Origin: an uncultured Clostridia bacterium
Lineage (GTDB): Bacteria; Bacillota; Clostridia; Oscillospirales; CAG-272
Length of the DNA stretch: 64,000 nucleotides
Direction of reading: 5' to 3'
NCBI GenBank assembly: GCA_947630625.1
Contig: CANRIL010000001.1
Span: forward strand, 111,355-175,354
Within the stretch, counting starts at the first letter, position 1. Each line of letters starts with the position of its first letter. Positions 37,901 to 48,436 of this stretch are shown one piece after another. The notes beneath the pieces are model-generated. The model was given only the letters and a program-made list of their open reading frames with translations. It was not told the DNA's origin and did no database searches. The position numbers and the translations under genes were made by a program.

Positions 37901-38761
37901 TCAGTTCGTTTGAATTATATTCTTTGCCGCCGTAAGTGTATTTTGCAGCAGCATAGATATCGTCATAGGGCCTACACCGCCGGGAACCGGCGTTATGTAG
38001 GACGCGATCGCGGACACGGATCCAAAATCAACGTCTCCGCAGAGCTTGCCGTTTTCGTCTCTGTTCATGCCGACATCAATGATGACGGCGCCCGGCTTCA
38101 CCATATCGGCAGTTATAAATTTTGCCTTGCCGACGGCAGAGACAAGAATATCGGCTTCTTTTGTGACGGACGCGAGCTCTTTTGTCTTCGAATGGCACAC
38201 GGTCACAGTTCCGTCTGCGGCGAGCAGAAGGATCGCCATCGGCTTGCCAACAATGTTGCTCCTGCCGACAACGACGCACCGCGCACCGCTGATTTTTATA
38301 TCGTAATAGCGCAAAAGCTCCATTATCCCTGCGGGAGTGCACGGCAGAAGCGCCGCCTCTCCCTTCAATATTTTGCCGACGTTTATCGAATGAAACGCGT
38401 CAACGTCCTTTTCCGGGACAATGCGTTCCGTTATATGCGATTCATCAATATGACGCGGCAGCGGCAGCTGCACGAGAATTCCGTGAACGTCCTTTTCAAC
38501 GTTAAGTCTGTCTATCAGCGACAAAAGCTCGTCTTCGGTCGTATTTTCGGGGAGCTCGTATACCCATGAATTGAATCCGACCTCCTCGCAGCCGCGCTTT
38601 TTGTTGCGGACATAAACGGCTGACGCCGGATCATTGCCGACTATAATGACGGCAAGCCCCGGCTTGGTTTCCATGCCGGAAACCTCCGCCTTTATCCTTT
38701 CACGCACCGACGCGCTGACCGCGCGCCCGTCAATTATCGCCGCCTGCATCTTCCCCGTCAT
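37901..38761 (-). CDS. folD: bifunctional methylenetetrahydrofolate dehydrogenase/cyclohydrolase
   Basis: VGNDPASAVYVRNKKRGCEEVG; VDAFHSINVGKI; PCTPAGIMELL; VVGRSNIVGKPMAILLL; TPVPGGVGPMT; start at MTGKMQAAI, overlaps lgt 3' end. Confidence 0.93.
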   Translation of the reverse strand: MTGKMQAAIIDGRAVSASVRERIKAEVSGMETKPGLAVIIVGNDPASAVYVRNKKRGCEEVGFNSWVYELPENTTEDELLSLIDRLNVEKDVHGILVQLPLPRHIDESHITERIVPEKDVDAFHSINVGKILKGEAALLPCTPAGIMELLRYYDIKISGARCVVVGRSNIVGKPMAILLLAADGTVTVCHSKTKELASVTKEADILVSAVGKAKFITADMVKPGAVIIDVGMNRDENGKLCGDVDFGSVSAIASYITPVPGGVGPMTISMLLQNTLTAAKNIIQTN

Positions 38762-39743
38762 GTCCTTCCTCAGCATCTGTCCAGTCGTTGTCGTCATACG
38801 CGCTGTCCGTGTCCTCAACGGCTGTATCTTCATCGTCGGTGAAAAGCTCGCCGTCGTCCACATCAGACGTGCCGTCCGCGCCGTCAGCCAATCTGACCGA
38901 CGCGCCGCGGCGCCTGATCCCAAGCACCACAAGCGTCACAGCGCCGCCGATAAACAGGCAGAACGCGAGAAGCTGCGACACGCGTATCCCGGTGTTTCCG
39001 ATATAAAGGCTGTCCGTGCGAAGCCCCTCGATCAGCATCCTGCCGAAACCGTACCACGTGACGTACCACAAAAACGCCTGCCCGTCATATTTTTTATGCT
39101 TAAGGAGCCGGAATATGAGGGCGAACCCGAGAATGTTCCAAAGGGACTCATAGAGGAACGTCGGGTGATAATAATGCGTGATGCCGAATGCGTTTTTGAT
39201 GCCCATGCGGCAGAATATGTCAGTTTCAACGCCGTGCGCCTCCGCGTTCATAAAGTTGCCCCATCTGCCTATCGCCTGACCGAGCAGCGCCGCATGGCCA
39301 GCCATATCGAGTATCTTAAGGAATGAAATATGCTTTATGCGCGAGACAACGACGACCGTGATCGCCGCGGCAATGACGCCGCCGTATATCGCAAGCCCGC
39401 CTTCCCAGACGGCGACAATATTGTAAAGCGTCCCCGTCAGCTTTTCCCAGAACGAGCCTTCGGTGACGGTGAAATTGCCGATTCCGTGGAACAGCACGTA
39501 ATAGAGCCTTGCACCGATGACGCCGAAAACGATCGAGAAGATAAAGTAGTCAAGAATATCGTCGGTGCTGATGCCGGCTTTTTTTGCCTTGATAAAAACA
39601 ACGGCGCAGACGGAGATTATCGCAAGCGTCACGATGATGCCGTACCATGCGACGGTCCTGCCGAACAGGGTGAACGCGATTTTATTTACCTGAAATTCCC
39701 CGATCCCAAGGCCGGGAAATGAGAGCGTATTTACCTCGGACAT
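38730..39743 (-). CDS. lgt: prolipoprotein diacylglyceryl transferase with an acidic C-terminal tail
   Basis: GGLAIYGGVIAAAI; QAIGRWGNFMNAEAHG; HPTFLYESLWN; tail rich in D/E. Confidence 0.93.
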   Translation of the reverse strand: MSEVNTLSFPGLGIGEFQVNKIAFTLFGRTVAWYGIIVTLAIISVCAVVFIKAKKAGISTDDILDYFIFSIVFGVIGARLYYVLFHGIGNFTVTEGSFWEKLTGTLYNIVAVWEGGLAIYGGVIAAAITVVVVSRIKHISFLKILDMAGHAALLGQAIGRWGNFMNAEAHGVETDIFCRMGIKNAFGITHYYHPTFLYESLWNILGFALIFRLLKHKKYDGQAFLWYVTWYGFGRMLIEGLRTDSLYIGNTGIRVSQLLAFCLFIGGAVTLVVLGIRRRGASVRLADGADGTSDVDDGELFTDDEDTAVEDTDSAYDDNDWTDAEEGHDGEDAGGDN

Positions 39744-39768
39744 CCGGATCCTCCTTTTCCGGCGCAAA

Positions 39769-39811
39769 CAAAAGACGCCTTATATATTGTACAATACTTC
39801 GGCGTCTTTTG
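39769..39811. terminator. bidirectional terminator-like hairpin
   Basis: CAAAAGACGCC...GGCGTCTTTTG. Confidence 0.7.
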
Positions 39812-39827
39812 CAAGAGAATAGTCGAT

Positions 39828-42800
39828 TTACTTTTCTACTTTGAGTAAAATTTTTGTTTTTGCGCCCGTCGGCATGAAGTTCACGCGTTCGCCGGCGCGA
39901 ACCGTTTTTTCTATGATATCAACTCCGTCAACGTTCGCGTCCCCGGCGTCATCTTCGCAGGTTGACGCAGCTCTGACGCATATCTCGACTTCGTGCTCGC
40001 CGGCGCGGACGCGGGCGTTAAATTCGGTGTCCCCGTAGGCGGTCACCGAAACCCCGCCGCGGTCAAGCTCGATGCCGAGATAATACTTCATCGTGATCCT
40101 GTAAAACCACGCGGCAGACCCTGTATATCCGCTCCAGCCGCTTTTGCCCGTTATCCCGTCGCCGTAATAAATATCGGCGGTGAGAAAATACGGCTCCGAG
40201 GTGAATGCTCCGCCTATACGCCCGCGCTCGTAAATGCTGACCGGGGAGATGGAGGCAAGCAGCCGCCTTCCCGTTTCCCTGTCGCCTATTGCAAAAAACG
40301 AGGCGGCGCACCAGACGGCGGCGTGCGTATACTGTCCTCCGTTTTCCCTTATCCCGGCGGGATACCGGCAGATATATCCGTGCACCTCCGTTTTGTCATA
40401 CGACGGCGCGAAAAGCCTCAATATTCCCAGCTGCCCGTCATAAAGGTGTTTTAGGACGTTTTGAAGCGCTGTGCGTGAGCGCTCGCGGTCAGCGTCGGCA
40501 AATACGGAGAACGACTGCGGCAAAAGGTCGATTTTGCATTCGGAGCATTTCACAGAACCGAGAGGTTCCCCGTCGTCGTCAAACGCGCGGACATACCATC
40601 CGCCGTCCCACGCGGAAACCTCCGCCGCGGACACAAGCGCATCGGCGTCGTACATGAGCCGTTCGGCAAGCATCGGGTCGATGCCGGCGCACGTCAGCAT
40701 TTCGGAAAATCTGCGGTATACGACCGCAAAGAAGAACGCGAGCCAGACGCTCTCGCCGCGTCCGCGGACGCCGACCTCGTTCATGCCGTCGTTCCAGTCG
40801 CCTGAGCCGATCAGGGGCAGCCCGTGCTCACCTCTTTGAAGAGATGCGTTGATTGACGCGATACAGTGTTCAAGCACGGTCGCGCTGTAATCCGTGACAC
40901 CCGCCGTCTCGTATCTGTCGCCCTCGTCATCCCTGAGCGGCGGCGAGGTGAGGGACGGCGTGCGCAATGAGAGTATATCCGCGTCCCCGGTCGCGAGCAC
41001 GTATTCAGCCACTGCGTATGGCAGCCACATATAATCGTCGCTGCATCGCGTCCGCAGCCCTCCGCCGTAGGGCGCGCCGTGCCACCAGTGCTGGACTCGT
41101 CCGTCCTCATACTGCCGCGCGCAGCAGCGAAGTATCTGCAATTTTGTAAGCGCGGGGCAGAAATAGAGCGCGGCAAGGCTGTCCTGAAGTTGATCTCTGT
41201 ACCCGTAAGCGCCGCCCGACTGATTATATCCCGACCTTGCGAGAATCCGTACAAACAGAGCCTGATACGCGGCGAAGTCAAGAATTCCCGAAAGAAAGCT
41301 GTCGCGGCTGCCGTCAAAGACGTGTCTTTGCAGGATTTTATCGGCGCGGCGTCTGTATTTTTCAAACGATGCAAGGATAAAGTCAGATCGGCGGAATGTG
41401 TCGCGAATGTGGAATACGCATTTTTCGCCCGCCGGAAAAGCCGCGACGGCAAATCCGCACTCGCCCGCTGAAAATGCGCACGGAACTCTCAACATGTCGC
41501 CGAGATTTTCTACGGAATCGTGTATTTCGTCGGACACGGCGAACAAAGAGACGCGCGCCGCGGCGTCCGACAAAAGCGACAGGATGCCGCCTGAATAGAT
41601 CGACGGCGCGGACGGACAGAAATAAAGCGCCGCGCGGACGTGTTCCACTGCAATCTCCGTCTCCGGACGGATGCGGATGTGGTAGAGCTTTACGGGCAAA
41701 AGCGCATCGACGCCGACACGCAGCTCATACGATATGCCGCCGACAGTGCCGCAGAAAAGACCGCAGTCCCTTCCCCACACGACCTTATCCGCCGAACGCG
41801 CAAGATCATACGTCACGCCGTCCGCCGTCAGGCATATCGTCTCGCCCGGCGTTCCAAGCAAAGGATCATTGTGGCGGCGGCTGACGGTTGACATCGCGGA
41901 GTTCGCGTACCAGCTGTAGCCGCAGGAAAGATTCGTAAGCAGCGTGCCGAAAACGGTGTTCGCGTATATCATCGAGTACGGCGATTCGTTATATCCGTTG
42001 GAAATCTCTGCCGCACCAGAAACGATTTCGCACGAAATACGATTGCTTGAGTGCGTATTATAAACTATTTCCGTGACCGCCGCCTTCTCCGGCTTGACGA
42101 CCGTGAACGTATGCGACGTTCCGATATCGACGGTGCGGCAGGACAAAGCGATAAACAAAAGCTCGTCCTCCGGCGAAAGCGGTTCCCTGTCAAGGATGAA
42201 GATGCCGTTGTTTTTCCCGATCAGCCGTTCCGAACCGCTCTCCTTCACCATCTGCCGCAGCTTTCCCGTACCGCGCGCGAAATATCCGGACGACGGCGCG
42301 ATAAATACAATATCAAACCTCACGCCGGAAACAAAGAGGAATCGCTTTGCCGCGATCAGCTCCGATACCGCAAAAACGTCTGCTGATGACGTAAGCTCGC
42401 AGCAGAAGACCGTGACGATCGGCAGATCTCCCGATATGCCGTACCGCCACAGAAAATCGCGCCTGTACCGCGGGCTGATGTTGTCTCCGCACTCGATGAT
42501 TTTTACCGGGTCACGGCATACGGCTCCCGCAAGTTCCATAGCACATCTGACGGCAGCCATATCAGCGCCGGCGAGCGCCGACAAGGCGTTGAGATGCGTT
42601 TCCATTCCGATCCGAGCCTCATCCGCCGAAATAACCGTCTCGCCGTCAGAAGATAGAGAGACGCCGCATTTGCGCGGGCTCCCGGACGACATACCGGACA
42701 CGACGGCCGCAAACACGGGATGAACGCATGCTCCGTCCTTCACATTTTCATCGGCGGACTTGTCGAATATCTTCTTCACGTCCTCGAAATCATACCGAAA

Positions 42801-45800
42801 CGGAAGGATCGTGTCCTTGCGCGTGTGTATGCGGACATTGTCACCGCGCGATGGTGTGACCCTGACCGTCAGCGCAGTCTTTTCTTCGGGCGCGGTCTTT
42901 CTTTCATATCTCACGGCAAAGTCGTCGATCATTTCCGAGGTAATGAACAGATCGGAATACGACGGCGCGCTCTCATACGACTGCCGCTTATTCATCACCG
43001 GGTCAAACATGAAAAGAACGTCGTAGTTCCCGTCGATCCCCGAAACGGTCAGTTCGCACACGGCCGTCGGAGACGAATGGGCGACAGTCAATATGAGTTC
43101 GGTTTTGATGATGTGCTCGCCGAGCACGAATTCGTTCACATATGAGACGGCTGCGCCGTCTGTCGAAAACTGCACGCGCTGACCGGACGTACACGCAGCC
43201 ACTGTGTCACCGACGCGAAGAAGCGCTGTAAATCCGGAGCATCCCCGAACAGCGGGCTGAGAAATCAGCGTCTGCCCGTCGTAAATCACAATTTCACCGG
43301 ACTTTTTCGCGAATATCTTTTCCCTGCCGTTTGAAACGACGGCTGAATCTGAAACGATCGCGGTGCCGTCGATCTTCCCCGTTACAGGCACGTGCTCCTT
43401 CGCCCGTATCTCCGCCTTCTGCTCGGAAACTCTTCTGTTTATCCCGATGTTTTCAAACAGCATCGGCAGCGCCGCGCGGATCGACGGCTCACGGCAGAAG
43501 CGACTTCTGTTTATTCCCGAAAGGCAATAGTTTGCCGCTGATGTGATGCTCATCCCGATGTGGTGCGACATATATATCATCGCGACGCCGTATTCTTCCC
43601 CGACGCGGAAATCGGTCATGTCAAGCGACTCGTAAAAGCCGTATTTGCCGTAAAGCCTGCCGTCGCGGTGGTCGGCGAGCACATATGCGGCGCTCGCGTC
43701 AAACTGCGAGAGCAGATAGAGCGAATAAGGCGCTATGACGTTGTCGTCCTTGATGTCGGGCGAGATCGCGAGCGAGTCGCAACCGTGCGCCTTATATGAA
43801 TAGTTGACGCTGTCGTCAAAATCGTAAAACGACGATTCAGACCTGCCGTAAATTCGTTTCCCGTCGAATAAAACGGGGTCGCCGCTCTGGAAAAAGTTCG
43901 CTGCGGCGAGCGCTTCATACCTCGCTGTTCCGGGGACTGCCGGAAGAAAAATCGCGGGCATGAAATATTCAAACGCGCTTCCGCTCCAGGATAGCATCGC
44001 CTCTATCCCAACCTCGTCGCTGTACACACGTCCGAGTGAGGCAAGGTGTTCGCCAGGGACTTGTCCCGTCGCCGCCGTATAAAAGCTTGTCGTCAATATC
44101 TCTCCGGCGTAGAGGTCGTATACGTTTTTGTCGTATTCCTTTGCGGCTGAATTGTAGCCGATATAGAATAGACCGCGCCGCTTGTTGTAAAGCGCCGAGA
44201 AATCGGCGTCCCCGATCAGCTCAGTTATCTGTTCCGTCAGCTCTTCCGCGCCTCCGTATTCGAGCAGCGCGTTTTTCACCGTAAGGAGGCAAACGATGAA
44301 ATTCCCGCTGTCGACCGTTGAAACATACGCCGGATAAAGCACTTCAAGCGAGCGGATATCGTACCAGTTATATAAATGCCCGTGCCATTTTTCAAGATGC
44401 GATACAGTCTCAAGAGTGTCTTTGATCCGCGACTTCATCTCCTGATACGGAATAAACCCGAGATCGTATGCGTTTACGGTCGACAGCATGTATAGACCTA
44501 TATTTGTCGGCGAGGTGCGCTCCGCGACCTTTGACTCGGGCTGCAGCGTTACATTGTCTGGCGGGAGAAAATGATATTTCTTTTTTACATTGTCAGCGAA
44601 AAAGCGCCACATACGCTCGGCATCGAGCATTATGCCCGCCCGGCTCTCCTCGTCTCCCGTGTCAATGTGACGCGCGGCGGCAGAGCTGCAAAGCCTGTGT
44701 GTTAAGATCGGGAACAAAAACCAGAAGACACCGTAGACGGGCAGTATAAGCCTGCATATGCCGTCCGAGATCAAAACAGACGCGAGCGCGAGAGCCCCCG
44801 CAAGCAGCGTTATCCACATGCGCCGGACATATGAAAGCGCGCTCCCCGTATTCTCCATGTCGGATGACGCTGCCGTTTTCCATTCAAGGAGCTTCCGCTT
44901 TGAAAATTTCATTCTGTAAAACGCGCGGTAAACGCCGTCCGCGGAGTTTGCTGCAATATCGACCGCCGACGAGAGCCCGAACCAGACTTCAAACAGCGCA
45001 GCCTCGTAATAATTCGGGACGCCTGAAAAATACCGCCTCCAGGGAATGCGATACGAACCTATAACGAGTGTCGCCGCCTTGAAAATGTGGTCTGATACGG
45101 ACAGAAGATAGATCAGAACGCCGAGCGGCGTCGAGCCGATAAGCGAGAGCAGGATCGCTGCCGGACGAATTATCGAGGTCAGCGCGGACATGACCGGCTC
45201 GAACATTATGAGCCTGTCGGTTATCCCGACGGGATTTTTGTATTTTTCCCCGGTCTGCGACGGTATCCCCAGCCGCAAAAGGCACGTCGCCTGTACGTCG
45301 CCGCGTATCCATCTATGAGCGCGCGAGCGCTCGCGAAGATAATCGCGCGGCACCCCGTCGTATACGCGAAGGTCGGACGCGTGTCCGCAGCGCAGCCGTA
45401 TTCCTTCCGCCGTGTCGTGGCTGAGGATACGCTCGTTCGGGAACGCGCCGTATATCGTCTTCATATACGCGTCGACCGATATAAGTCCCTTGCCGCAAAA
45501 TGAACCGGTGCCGAACAGATACGAATAGACTGAAAAAGACGATCTTTCATATTCGCTTCTGCCGCCGTATGCGTATCTATATGAGGTGTACCGGCAGCGC
45601 CGGTCGGCGTCACTCAGCGAAACATGCGCCTCCGGCGCTATGACGCCGTAGCCGTCCGACACTATTGGGTATCCGCTGCTTCGCGAAATCGTCGGCGCGC
45701 AGCACGGGTGAAGCGCCGTTGCGATAAGTTTTTTTATGTCGGAATAAAGAATTTCGGTGTCCGCGTCAAGCGCGAGCACGTATTTATATCCTGTTGGCTC

Positions 45801-47090
45801 CCCGCCGTGTACGGACAGATTCGTTTTTTCGCCGCTGAGAAGCGAGAACAACTCCGCCTGCGCGCCGCGCTTTCGCTCAGCGCCTATATAGCGCCGCTCG
45901 CTTTCAGACCACGTGCGCCCGCGCCAGAATAGATACGCTTCCCCGCCGCCCTTGTTTATTTCATCGATGCGGCTGACCGCGTACCTGATTATGTCATCAT
46001 CTCCGTCAGCCGCCTCCGTATCCGCGTCCGGCAGGTCGGCAAGAACGGCAAAGCCGAGGCAGTCGCTCCTGTACGCCTTCGCGTATGTCGCGAGCCTGTC
46101 AAAGACGGCTCTGTCGCCGCCTTTGCCGGAGAGGGACACCGTGTAGACGAGCATTGTTTTCCCTTCCGGCGGGATCACATCGAGCGAGAGGCGCGGCAGG
46201 ATGTCCGGAACGTCCGCGCGCGAGTATATCCATTCAAGCAGCAGCTTCAAAAACGCCCGCATCGGCAGATACGACGCGAGCGCGCCGAAAAACAGCGCCG
46301 TTCTGTCGCTGCCGTAAGCGACGGCGGCGAGTGCCGCCGCCGTCAGTGCCGGTACGATATAAAGCGTCGGGAAATAGAGCGCCGCCGCCATGCCGTGGCG
46401 CGAATATTTCATTATGTGCCAGCCGACGTGCCGCGCTTTGCTGCCCGGCTCCGATTCTTCGGCATTTTTTAAAATCAGCTTTGATGTCTCGTATTCTCCC
46501 ATGTGGAAGCGGCGGCTGATCTCCGCCAGTTTGCGCCTGTACATGCTTTTGGTGTCGCTGTCGCAGCGCACATACACTCCCGCCGGGTCGCGGATGAGCA
46601 CGGATTCCGAATATGACACGGTTTCATATATATGCTCAAAATCTATGTCGCGCAGCCCGAATATAAGCCGGACGGCGTCTCCGACGCGGAAGAGCGTCCC
46701 TGCGCGTATTCCCTCGGCGATCATATCAACGGCGACGAGATGAAAATATACGCGCAGGTAAAATAACTCGCCGACTGTCAGATATGAATGTTCGCGCTGA
46801 TAGTCGTTTATCCTCGATATAAGCCCGGCTTCATCCAATGTAAAGACGCACTCCTCCGTTATGCGGCGGCAAAGCTCCATGATGCGCGGCTCGCCGTGCT
46901 CCGTCGGCAGCGATTTTACTTCCTTAAGCGTCGATATCGCGGATTCAGTCAGCTTTATAATAAGGAGCCTGTTTTCAAAAAGCCATCGTTCATCGGGAGC
47001 GGATGAGAATGACAGCGGCGACGCGCGCCTTATCGCCGACAGATTTCCCCTTACTCTTCTTTTCAGCTTTAAAACGGCAGATGAACTCAT
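39828..47090 (-). CDS. cyclic beta-1,2-glucan synthase-like protein (GT84 + glycoamylase-like + GH94)
   Basis: 2420 aa; YVLALDADTEILYSD, RAHRWIRGDVQATCLL (GT), HIGMSITSAANYCLSGINRSRF, YGYRDQLQDSLAALYFCP, GSGDWNDGMNEVG (GH94). Confidence 0.9.
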   Translation of the reverse strand: MSSSAVLKLKRRVRGNLSAIRRASPLSFSSAPDERWLFENRLLIIKLTESAISTLKEVKSLPTEHGEPRIMELCRRITEECVFTLDEAGLISRINDYQREHSYLTVGELFYLRVYFHLVAVDMIAEGIRAGTLFRVGDAVRLIFGLRDIDFEHIYETVSYSESVLIRDPAGVYVRCDSDTKSMYRRKLAEISRRFHMGEYETSKLILKNAEESEPGSKARHVGWHIMKYSRHGMAAALYFPTLYIVPALTAAALAAVAYGSDRTALFFGALASYLPMRAFLKLLLEWIYSRADVPDILPRLSLDVIPPEGKTMLVYTVSLSGKGGDRAVFDRLATYAKAYRSDCLGFAVLADLPDADTEAADGDDDIIRYAVSRIDEINKGGGEAYLFWRGRTWSESERRYIGAERKRGAQAELFSLLSGEKTNLSVHGGEPTGYKYVLALDADTEILYSDIKKLIATALHPCCAPTISRSSGYPIVSDGYGVIAPEAHVSLSDADRRCRYTSYRYAYGGRSEYERSSFSVYSYLFGTGSFCGKGLISVDAYMKTIYGAFPNERILSHDTAEGIRLRCGHASDLRVYDGVPRDYLRERSRAHRWIRGDVQATCLLRLGIPSQTGEKYKNPVGITDRLIMFEPVMSALTSIIRPAAILLSLIGSTPLGVLIYLLSVSDHIFKAATLVIGSYRIPWRRYFSGVPNYYEAALFEVWFGLSSAVDIAANSADGVYRAFYRMKFSKRKLLEWKTAASSDMENTGSALSYVRRMWITLLAGALALASVLISDGICRLILPVYGVFWFLFPILTHRLCSSAAARHIDTGDEESRAGIMLDAERMWRFFADNVKKKYHFLPPDNVTLQPESKVAERTSPTNIGLYMLSTVNAYDLGFIPYQEMKSRIKDTLETVSHLEKWHGHLYNWYDIRSLEVLYPAYVSTVDSGNFIVCLLTVKNALLEYGGAEELTEQITELIGDADFSALYNKRRGLFYIGYNSAAKEYDKNVYDLYAGEILTTSFYTAATGQVPGEHLASLGRVYSDEVGIEAMLSWSGSAFEYFMPAIFLPAVPGTARYEALAAANFFQSGDPVLFDGKRIYGRSESSFYDFDDSVNYSYKAHGCDSLAISPDIKDDNVIAPYSLYLLSQFDASAAYVLADHRDGRLYGKYGFYESLDMTDFRVGEEYGVAMIYMSHHIGMSITSAANYCLSGINRSRFCREPSIRAALPMLFENIGINRRVSEQKAEIRAKEHVPVTGKIDGTAIVSDSAVVSNGREKIFAKKSGEIVIYDGQTLISQPAVRGCSGFTALLRVGDTVAACTSGQRVQFSTDGAAVSYVNEFVLGEHIIKTELILTVAHSSPTAVCELTVSGIDGNYDVLFMFDPVMNKRQSYESAPSYSDLFITSEMIDDFAVRYERKTAPEEKTALTVRVTPSRGDNVRIHTRKDTILPFRYDFEDVKKIFDKSADENVKDGACVHPVFAAVVSGMSSGSPRKCGVSLSSDGETVISADEARIGMETHLNALSALAGADMAAVRCAMELAGAVCRDPVKIIECGDNISPRYRRDFLWRYGISGDLPIVTVFCCELTSSADVFAVSELIAAKRFLFVSGVRFDIVFIAPSSGYFARGTGKLRQMVKESGSERLIGKNNGIFILDREPLSPEDELLFIALSCRTVDIGTSHTFTVVKPEKAAVTEIVYNTHSSNRISCEIVSGAAEISNGYNESPYSMIYANTVFGTLLTNLSCGYSWYANSAMSTVSRRHNDPLLGTPGETICLTADGVTYDLARSADKVVWGRDCGLFCGTVGGISYELRVGVDALLPVKLYHIRIRPETEIAVEHVRAALYFCPSAPSIYSGGILSLLSDAAARVSLFAVSDEIHDSVENLGDMLRVPCAFSAGECGFAVAAFPAGEKCVFHIRDTFRRSDFILASFEKYRRRADKILQRHVFDGSRDSFLSGILDFAAYQALFVRILARSGYNQSGGAYGYRDQLQDSLAALYFCPALTKLQILRCCARQYEDGRVQHWWHGAPYGGGLRTRCSDDYMWLPYAVAEYVLATGDADILSLRTPSLTSPPLRDDEGDRYETAGVTDYSATVLEHCIASINASLQRGEHGLPLIGSGDWNDGMNEVGVRGRGESVWLAFFFAVVYRRFSEMLTCAGIDPMLAERLMYDADALVSAAEVSAWDGGWYVRAFDDDGEPLGSVKCSECKIDLLPQSFSVFADADRERSRTALQNVLKHLYDGQLGILRLFAPSYDKTEVHGYICRYPAGIRENGGQYTHAAVWCAASFFAIGDRETGRRLLASISPVSIYERGRIGGAFTSEPYFLTADIYYGDGITGKSGWSGYTGSAAWFYRITMKYYLGIELDRGGVSVTAYGDTEFNARVRAGEHEVEICVRAASTCEDDAGDANVDGVDIIEKTVRAGERVNFMPTGAKTKILLKVEK

Positions 47091-47165
47091 AATAACTCCA
47101 GTGTGATGTAATATTTATATTATCATCCACATACTGGCGGTTTATTCATGCGCGTCAGACGCGCG

Positions 47166-47193
47166 AAAAAGGGCTCCCGCCAACCGGGAGCCC
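47166..47193 (-). terminator. terminator downstream of prfB
   Basis: GGGCTCCCG-ccaac-CGGGAGCCC; T-tract on minus strand. Confidence 0.75.
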
Positions 47194-47205
47194 CAATAAA
47201 TTCGA

Positions 47206-48321
47206 TTATTTTCCGCCTGCCGCTTTCCATTTGAGATAAGCGTTGATGAATCCGTCAATATCGCCGTCCATCACGGCCTGGATGTTGCCGTCCTCGTATC
47301 CGGTGCGCGTGTCCTTCGCGAGCGTGTACGGCATGAAGACGTATGAACGGATCTGAGCGCCCCATTCGATGTTCGTTTTAACGCCCTGTATATCTTCGAC
47401 GCGCTCAAGATGTTCGCGTTCCTTTATTTCGAGAAGCTTTGCCTTCAGCATTTTGAGCGCCGTTTCCTTGTTCTGAAGCTGGCTGCGCTCAGTCTGACAG
47501 CCGACGACGATGCCGGTCGGCTTGTGTACGATCCTTATTGCAGATTCGGTTTTGTTGATGTGCTGTCCGCCCGCGCCGCTCGACTTGTGCGTTGTGATCT
47601 CAAGGTCGGCTTCGTTGATCTCGATCGAGCCGTCGTCGGTAAATTCGGGCATGACCTCGACAGAGGCGAACGAGGTGTGCCGCCTGCCCGACGCGTCGAA
47701 CGGGGACACACGGACGAGGCGGTGTACGCCGTTTTCGCTCTTGAGGTAGCCGTAGGCGTTAAGTCCCTCTATCATGATCGTCGCGCTCTTGAGTCCGGCT
47801 TCTTCGCCGTCAAGCCAGTCGATGAGCTTTACATTATATCCGTGACGCTCGCCCCAGCGCGTATACATGCGGTAGAGCATGAGCGCCCAGTCCTGCGCCT
47901 CGGTCCCGCCCGCGCCCGGATGGAATGAGAGGATCGCGTTGTTCGCGTCGTACTCGCCGGACAAAAGAACTTCTATGCGCATCCTGTCCTCGTCGCTTTC
48001 AATCGCCGCCGCCTCGGACGTGATCTCGTCTATCATCGACTCGTCGTTTTCCTCGATAGCCATTTCCGCCATCATGATCGCGTCTTCAAGCCGCTGGCAC
48101 AGCGTCTCATATTCCGCGACCTTGTCCTTGAGCTGCTTGATCTCTTTCAGAACGCGGCTCGAATTTGCCTGATCAGACCAGAAATTATCCGCATAAGTCT
48201 GCGCCTCAAGCTCCGCTATACGTTCCTTCACGCTGTCAATGCGGAGCGCCGAACCGAGATCTCTGACAGGCTCTCTCATCGAGATGAGCTTGTATTTTGC
48301 TTCTTCAAGTGCTATTATCAA
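47206..48321 (-). CDS. prfB: peptide chain release factor 2
   Basis: SPFDASGRRHTSFASVEV (SPF tripeptide); SSGAGGQHINKTESAIRI (GGQ motif); single uninterrupted frame. Confidence 0.95.
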   Translation of the reverse strand: MIIALEEAKYKLISMREPVRDLGSALRIDSVKERIAELEAQTYADNFWSDQANSSRVLKEIKQLKDKVAEYETLCQRLEDAIMMAEMAIEENDESMIDEITSEAAAIESDEDRMRIEVLLSGEYDANNAILSFHPGAGGTEAQDWALMLYRMYTRWGERHGYNVKLIDWLDGEEAGLKSATIMIEGLNAYGYLKSENGVHRLVRVSPFDASGRRHTSFASVEVMPEFTDDGSIEINEADLEITTHKSSGAGGQHINKTESAIRIVHKPTGIVVGCQTERSQLQNKETALKMLKAKLLEIKEREHLERVEDIQGVKTNIEWGAQIRSYVFMPYTLAKDTRTGYEDGNIQAVMDGDIDGFINAYLKWKAAGGK

Positions 48322-48436
48322 AACCGTTACCTCCGGGCGTTAAAATATTTCGTCCGTATTTTTACTATAATTTATGCCGTTTGACTTCCCTTGTGTGCGG
48401 CGGAGCCGAAAGCTGTGCTTGAGGGGATCAAAATCT

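Noticed and set aside
40811-41452. Long antisense-frame ORFs within the beta-glucan synthase gene
   Set aside because: Shadow ORFs of a well-supported 2420-aa CDS
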